Assembly: GCA_031254735.1 (NCBI GenBank)
Contig: JAIRTU010000213.1
Location: 1-10,591, forward strand
Origin: Bacteroidales bacterium
GTDB taxonomy: Bacteria > Bacteroidota > Bacteroidia > Bacteroidales > WCHB1-69
Direction of reading: 5' to 3'
Length of the DNA: 10,591 bases
Shown one piece after another: positions 6,317 to 10,591 of the stretch (the stretch's first letter is position 1; every line of letters begins with the position of its first letter). A program made the position numbers and the translations under genes. The notes beneath the pieces were generated by a model. That model was not told where the DNA came from. It made no database searches and was given only the letters and a program-made list of their open reading frames with translations.

Positions 6317-7413
6317 AGATGATCATTTCGGGAGGCGGAACGGGCGGACATATTTTCCCTGCCATTGCCATTGCCAATGCGGTAAAAGAACAGTTGCCGG
6401 ACGTTGAAATATTGTTTATCGGTGCAAACGGACGTATGGAGATGAAACGTGTGCCGCAGGCGGGATTTTCTATCGAGGGATTGGATATTTACGGTTTGCA
6501 ACGCAAAATCAACCTCAAAAACATGATAGAGAACATCAAACTTCCGTTTCGTTTATACAAAAGTCTGCGAAAGGCAAAACAGATTATCAAAAACTTTCGT
6601 CCCGATGTGGTGGTGGGTGTAGGCGGATATGCAAGCGCCCCCACATTGAAAGTTGCCGCTTCTATGGGCATTCCGACCTTGATACAGGAACAAAATTCGT
6701 ATCCGGGCATTACCAACAAACTGTTGGCAAAGAAAGTGGACGTTATTTGCACCGCTTACAGCCAATTGGAACGCTTTTTCCCGAAAGAGAAAATTATCAA
6801 AACAGGCAATCCTGTCCGTAAAGATATTTTGAAAGATACAGATAAACCGGAAGCCTGCGATTATTTCGGTTTGGATAAAGATAAAAAGACCGTCGTGGTG
6901 GTGGGCGGAAGTTTGGGGTCGCACACGATCAACGAAAGTGTCTGTCTTTTTGCAGAAGAATTGAGCGAAAAACAGATACAAATGGTATGGCAAACAGGAG
7001 AATATTATTATCAACATTTAGAAGAAAAATATAAAAACCTCAACGGAATAAAAGTCGTGCCTTTTGTTCAGCGAATGGATTATCTGTATGCTCTTGCCGA
7101 TGTGGTGGTATCGCGAGCGGGAGCATTGGCGTTGTCGGAGTTGTGTGTTGCGGCAAAACCCTGCATTTTGATTCCGTCGCCCAATGTGTCGGAAGATCAT
7201 CAAACCAAAAATGCAAGCGTACTTTCCAATGCACAAGCCGCCCTGCTCATTCCCGACAATCAGGCAAAAGAAACCTTGAAAGAGGCTTTGTTGACCCTGA
7301 TTGACGATGAAGCACGTTGCCGGCAAATGAAAGAGGAACTTAAAAAAATGGCTCTGCCCAACGCCGCAACGCAAATAGCAAACGAAGTGATAAAATTGAT
7401 GTCAATAAATTAA
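6307..7413 (+). CDS. murG: MurG, UDP-GlcNAc:lipid I N-acetylglucosaminyltransferase (lipid II synthase)
   Basis: Peripheral GT-B glycosyltransferase on the cytoplasmic face of the membrane. It adds GlcNAc to lipid I to make lipid II, the substrate of FtsW. Length is 368 aa, normal for the family. The N-terminal domain shows GGGTGGHIFPA (9-19), GVGGYAS (104-110) and IQEQNSYPG (126-134). The C-terminal UDP-GlcNAc-binding domain shows VVGGSLGS (198-205), SRAGALALSE with Glu278, and SEDHQTKNA (295-303). The start ATG lies within the right direct repeat of the transposase insertion, and before that event it would have overlapped the ftsW stop by 8 bp. The gene is therefore now separated from ftsW by about 660 bp, and expression may depend on read-through of the transposase gene and its hairpin. 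Confidence 0.97.
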   Translation: MNKKMIISGGGTGGHIFPAIAIANAVKEQLPDVEILFIGANGRMEMKRVPQAGFSIEGLDIYGLQRKINLKNMIENIKLPFRLYKSLRKAKQIIKNFRPDVVVGVGGYASAPTLKVAASMGIPTLIQEQNSYPGITNKLLAKKVDVICTAYSQLERFFPKEKIIKTGNPVRKDILKDTDKPEACDYFGLDKDKKTVVVVGGSLGSHTINESVCLFAEELSEKQIQMVWQTGEYYYQHLEEKYKNLNGIKVVPFVQRMDYLYALADVVVSRAGALALSELCVAAKPCILIPSPNVSEDHQTKNASVLSNAQAALLIPDNQAKETLKEALLTLIDDEARCRQMKEELKKMALPNAATQIANEVIKLMSIN

Positions 7414-7436
7414 TAATAGATAGAATAAAGAAGAAA

Positions 7437-7464
7437 CGTCATTCGGGAAGCATGACGAAGCAAT
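7437..7464. repeat. Small imperfect palindromic repeat in the murG-murC gap
   Basis: CGTCAT (7437-7442) and ATGACG (7452-7457) form a 6-bp inverted repeat around a 9-nt loop, followed by GAAGCAAT. Read on the - strand it begins ATTGCTTCGTCATGC and ends GAATGACG. This resembles the widespread intergenic palindromes built around ATTGCTTCG and AATGACG in many bacterial genomes. That family link is by eye only. The surrounding 65-bp gap (7414-7478) is otherwise A-rich with nothing else recognisable. Confidence 0.4.
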
Positions 7465-7478
7465 AAAAAGGAAAAACA

Positions 7479-8837
7479 ATGGATACATTACTTTCGGACA
7501 TAAAACAGGTATATTTCTTAGGCATCGGCGGCATTGGCATGAGTGCGTTGGCTCGTTATTTTCATAAGCAGGGAACAGCTGTTTCGGGATACGACAAAAC
7601 GCCTTCGCCCCTGATCGACGAAATGATACAGGAGGGAATATCCGTTCATTTCGATGATGATGTTTCTCAGATACCGCAAAATCTCTCTATGGCAGTTTAT
7701 ACGCCGGCAGTTCCCAAAACCAATAAAAACTATTTGTTCCTGGAAAAGAGCGACATTCCTTTTTTAAAGCGTTCGCAAGTGTTGGGATTGCTCACAGAGA
7801 AACAGACAACTTTCGCCGTATCGGGAACGCACGGAAAAACCTCTACCACCGCCATTGCCGCACAGCTATTGTCGGCAAGTAAGAAAATAACGGCATTTGT
7901 CGGTGGCATTGCGTTGAATTTCAACTCCAATCTGATAAGCGACGGCAACGAGATCATGCTTGTTGAAGCCGATGAATACGATCGTTCGTTTTTACATTTA
8001 TATCCCGATGTTGCCGTGATCACGGCAATGGACGCCGACCATTTGGATATTTACGGCACAGACAACGAAATGCTGCATTCGTTCAACGATTTTGCAAACA
8101 ACATCAAAGAAAACGGAACATTGATCATCAAAAAGTCTTTGACAGACAAAATCAACACCCATGCCACCGTCAAGACTTACAGCGTGGAAGATAAAAGTTC
8201 CGATTATTATGCAAGAAATATCCATATCCAAAACAGGCGGTATTATTTCGACATTGTAACTCCGCAGGGAGTGATTGTCAATGTTTCTTTCGGTGCGGCA
8301 GGAATGCACAATGTAGAAAATGCGATAGCGGCTTGTGCGATGTCGGATATTGCAGGGGTGGATCATTCGATTATCAGAACACAATTAATCTCTTACATGG
8401 GTGTGAAACGCCGATTTGAATACATCATCAACCGGAACGACTTTGCTTATATCGACGATTACGCTCATCACCCCGAAGAAATAAAGGCATGTATCGCCGC
8501 CGCAAAGATGATGCATCGCGGGAAGAAAATATGCGGTATCTTTCAACCGCACCTTTACAGCCGCACACGCGATTTTGCCGATGCGTTTGCTCGCAGCCTT
8601 GAAGAGTTGGATCATGTGATCCTTCTGGATATTTACCCCGCTCGCGAATTGCCCATACCCGGCGTTACCTCGAAAATGCTGTTGCAGAAAATCAACAAGA
8701 CCGACAAGATATTGGTCAACGACAATCAACTGCTGCAATATCTGGAAATTATTAAGCCCGAAGTGTTGCTTACCATGGGTGCGGGAGATATTGACCGATT
8801 GGTGGGGGAAATTAAAAAAATGTTTAGCCATGACTAA
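7479..8837 (+). CDS. murC: MurC, UDP-N-acetylmuramate:L-alanine ligase
   Basis: Cytoplasmic Mur ligase that adds the first amino acid, L-Ala, to UDP-MurNAc. Length is 452 aa, with all three domains. The N-terminal Rossmann-type domain has FLGIGGIGMSALA (13-25). The ATPase P-loop is SGTHGKTSTT (115-124), followed by VEADEYDRSF (162-171) and DADHLDIYG (185-193). The C-terminal domain contains YAHHPEEI and FQPHLYSRTRDF. These are standard MurC signatures, and nothing suggests it has absorbed the MurD activity. The ATG at 7479 follows an A-rich leader (GGAAAAACA). The stop lies inside ATGACTAA, so it overlaps the ftsQ start by 8 bp, implying translational coupling. Confidence 0.97.
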   Translation: MDTLLSDIKQVYFLGIGGIGMSALARYFHKQGTAVSGYDKTPSPLIDEMIQEGISVHFDDDVSQIPQNLSMAVYTPAVPKTNKNYLFLEKSDIPFLKRSQVLGLLTEKQTTFAVSGTHGKTSTTAIAAQLLSASKKITAFVGGIALNFNSNLISDGNEIMLVEADEYDRSFLHLYPDVAVITAMDADHLDIYGTDNEMLHSFNDFANNIKENGTLIIKKSLTDKINTHATVKTYSVEDKSSDYYARNIHIQNRRYYFDIVTPQGVIVNVSFGAAGMHNVENAIAACAMSDIAGVDHSIIRTQLISYMGVKRRFEYIINRNDFAYIDDYAHHPEEIKACIAAAKMMHRGKKICGIFQPHLYSRTRDFADAFARSLEELDHVILLDIYPARELPIPGVTSKMLLQKINKTDKILVNDNQLLQYLEIIKPEVLLTMGAGDIDRLVGEIKKMFSHD

Positions 8838-9639
8838 AAAAAGAATCATATACACGGTGTTTTTTATCCTTCTGATCGGCTGCTTTGTGGTGTATGCCAT
8901 CTTGTCGAAAGATCAAAAGTATGAAAAGATCGTCTATAAAATAGAATATCCCTCCGATACCTTGTTTACCGAAAAAGAACTGTCGAGATATGTGGAAAAG
9001 AACTGCGTTTCGGTGGCAGGAATGCCTTTCGACAGCGTGAACCTCACCGCTTTTGAAAAAATTGTGGATCAATATCCTTTTTTGGAAGACGCCCATGTGA
9101 TCAACAACAGGGGAACGCTGATCATAAAAGCACGACAGGAAAAAATCATTGCGAAGATTTTTACTAAAAATAATGAACGCTTTTTGCTGGCGGCAAGCGG
9201 AAAAATGCTATCTTCGCCAAACAGTACAGCAGGCAGAGTTGTTGTAGTAAATGGCAATATTTCGTATAAACATGTTGAAAATTATAGAGTAAAGGAAACA
9301 AAAGACACATCTGTAAAGTTGAATCGGTCGCAATATCGCAATACGCTGTACAGTATTTGGAGAATTGCCCGTTTTATAGAAGACGATCCGTTTTGGAAAG
9401 CACAGACAGGGCAGATTTATGTCAATGCAAATCAGGAAATAGAACTTGTTCCAACGGTTGGCGAGCATGTCATTTTGTTTGGAAGAATTAAATTGAACGA
9501 AGACACAGACAAGGCAATAGCAGAGAAGTTTAGACATTTAAAAGATATATACACACGAGGTTTTAGAATAACAGGGTGGGACAAATACAAGACGATCAAC
9601 CTGAAATTCGGGACAGAGATTCCTTGTGTAAAAAAGTGA
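8830..9639 (+). CDS. ftsQ: FtsQ, divisome membrane protein (POTRA/FtsQ domain)
   Basis: Bitopic inner-membrane protein that links early and late divisome proteins. I chose the ATG at 8830 (269 aa), which gives the expected layout: a short basic cytoplasmic tail (MTKKR), one membrane helix (about residues 6-23, IIYTVFFILLIGCFVVYA), then a periplasmic region. A longer reading from 8779 would add 17 residues lying wholly within murC and is unlikely. The periplasmic part begins with a POTRA-like unit (IEYPSDTLFTEKELSRYVEKN, about 37-57) and contains QYPFLEDAHVINNRGTLIIKA, typical of FtsQ. The sequence is divergent, as usual for FtsQ, so position between murC and ftsA adds much of the confidence. 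It overlaps murC by 8 bp. Confidence 0.9.
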   Translation: MTKKRIIYTVFFILLIGCFVVYAILSKDQKYEKIVYKIEYPSDTLFTEKELSRYVEKNCVSVAGMPFDSVNLTAFEKIVDQYPFLEDAHVINNRGTLIIKARQEKIIAKIFTKNNERFLLAASGKMLSSPNSTAGRVVVVNGNISYKHVENYRVKETKDTSVKLNRSQYRNTLYSIWRIARFIEDDPFWKAQTGQIYVNANQEIELVPTVGEHVILFGRIKLNEDTDKAIAEKFRHLKDIYTRGFRITGWDKYKTINLKFGTEIPCVKK

Positions 9640-9662
9640 ATAACCCTTAATACACAAAAGAA

Positions 9663-10591
9663 ATGTTAGAGTTAAATTTTATCAGGAAAAAGGGAAAGCA
9701 GGAAGATATGCCTAAAATTGGCGTAGGTCTCGACATAGGGACAACCAAAGTGGTTGCTTTTGTCGGTCAACGCAACGAAGAGGGCAAGATAGAGATTTTG
9801 GGGTTCGGTAAGCATGTCTCGTTGGGCGTGCAACGCGGACAGGTGATCAATATCGACAAAACGGCAGAGGCTATTCGTCAGGCGATTTCGCAGGCGGAAA
9901 ACAGCGCCGATATCGACATTGATACCGTAATGGTCGGAATTGCAGGGCAACACATCGACAATGCACAGATTTTGGGAGAGATAAAACGCCGTAACCCCGA
10001 ATCGGAAATTACAAAAGAAGATGTGCGTATGCTTATCGATGATATGTTCAAAGTGGCGGTTGACCCGGGGAAACAAATCATCGATGTTATCCCGCAAGAG
10101 TATACGGTAGACAATATCACCGGGCTGGACGACCCTGTGGGTGTGTTGGGAACGCAGCTAAGTTCTGTCTTCAACATCATCACAGGCAATGCTCAACATA
10201 TCAAAAACATTGCCCGCTGCGTTAAACGCCGCAATCTGGAAATGGACGGTTTGATATTAGAGCCTATCGCGTCGTCGGAGGTGGTGCTTGACCAAAAGGA
10301 GAAAGAGGCAGGCGTGGCATTGGTCGATATTGGCGGAGGAACTACCGACATCGCTATTTTTATCAATGGCATTCTTCGTCATACGGCGGTGATTCCCATT
10401 GCGGGCGATGTTATCACCGATGACATCAAAGTCGTGTTTAAAGGCATTGTAAAAGATGAAGCCGAAATATTGAAAATAAAACACGGGTCTTGTATTCCCA
10501 ATCATGCAAAGGCAAACCACGTGATTTCCATTCCGGGTATCAAAGGCAGACCGGCAACCGAAGTGCCTGTGATTACGCTTGCCGAAGTGAT
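9663..10591 (+). CDS. ftsA: FtsA, actin-like cell division protein, N-terminal part (continues past window)
   Basis: Actin-fold ATPase that tethers FtsZ to the membrane. The frame is open from 9663 to the window edge (309 codons). Landmarks are the phosphate-1 loop VGLDIGTTK (21-29), GFGKHVSLGVQRGQVINID, the 1C subdomain region with GIAGQHIDN and IPQEYTVDNI, CVKRRNLEMDGLILEPIAS, and the phosphate-2 loop VDIGGGTTDIAIF starting near Asp222. An in-frame TAA at 9648-9650 limits the start. ATG 9663 has an A-rich leader typical of this phylum, but ATG 9708 (MPKIGVGLDIGTTK) would also give a good FtsA N-terminus, so the first 15 residues are uncertain. The gap to ftsQ is 23 nt. The C-terminal amphipathic membrane helix lies outside the window. 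Confidence 0.95.
   Translation, partial: MLELNFIRKKGKQEDMPKIGVGLDIGTTKVVAFVGQRNEEGKIEILGFGKHVSLGVQRGQVINIDKTAEAIRQAISQAENSADIDIDTVMVGIAGQHIDNAQILGEIKRRNPESEITKEDVRMLIDDMFKVAVDPGKQIIDVIPQEYTVDNITGLDDPVGVLGTQLSSVFNIITGNAQHIKNIARCVKRRNLEMDGLILEPIASSEVVLDQKEKEAGVALVDIGGGTTDIAIFINGILRHTAVIPIAGDVITDDIKVVFKGIVKDEAEILKIKHGSCIPNHAKANHVISIPGIKGRPATEVPVITLAEV

Noticed and set aside
8779..8829. Upstream start for ftsQ adding 17 residues
   Set aside because: The added part is wholly inside murC and would put an unusual tail before the basic residues and membrane helix. ATG 8830 gives the expected overlap and topology.

Overview
The window is a stretch of the dcw (division and cell wall) cluster. All genes lie on the + strand, in the order ftsI (3' part), murE, mraY, a murD remnant or derivative, ftsW, [transposase insertion], murG, murC, ftsQ, ftsA (5' part). 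The gene order points to the phylum Bacteroidota, probably a Bacteroidales-like organism. So do the PASTA domain at the end of FtsI, the long MraY with an extra loop of about 50 residues, the A-rich leaders without Shine-Dalgarno sequences, and a Bacteroidota-type Y1 transposase with its hairpin repeat. This placement comes from reading the sequence, not from a database match. MurE carries a DNPR motif, which predicts meso-diaminopimelate peptidoglycan.

Layout: 1-1131 encodes the transpeptidase domain of FtsI from just after its catalytic serine, plus a PASTA domain. 1138-2598 is murE and 2605-3849 is mraY. An 88-bp AT-rich gap follows. 3938-4483, where murD is expected, encodes only a MurD-type C-terminal domain of 181 aa. 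4488-5648 is ftsW. 5641-6296 is an inserted element encoding a REP-associated (Y1/HUH) transposase with two copies of a near-perfect 33-bp palindrome, bracketed by an exact 20-bp direct repeat. 6307-7413 is murG, followed by a 65-bp gap with a small palindromic repeat. 7479-8837 is murC, 8830-9639 is ftsQ overlapping murC by 8 bp, and ftsA runs from 9663 past the right edge.

Together the genes cover cytoplasmic precursor synthesis (MurC, MurE, with the MurD step in question), lipid-linked steps (MraY, MurG), septal polymerisation and cross-linking (FtsW, FtsI), and divisome assembly (FtsQ, FtsA). Short spacings and overlaps suggest one transcription unit.

Two points deserve attention. First, the murD position holds a protein without the N-terminal and ATP-binding domains, and its predicted D-glutamate-binding residues are replaced, yet the frame is open. 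Second, the transposase insertion duplicated the ftsW-stop/murG-start junction. Both host genes stay intact, and the transposase begins at the duplicated murG-type start codon.
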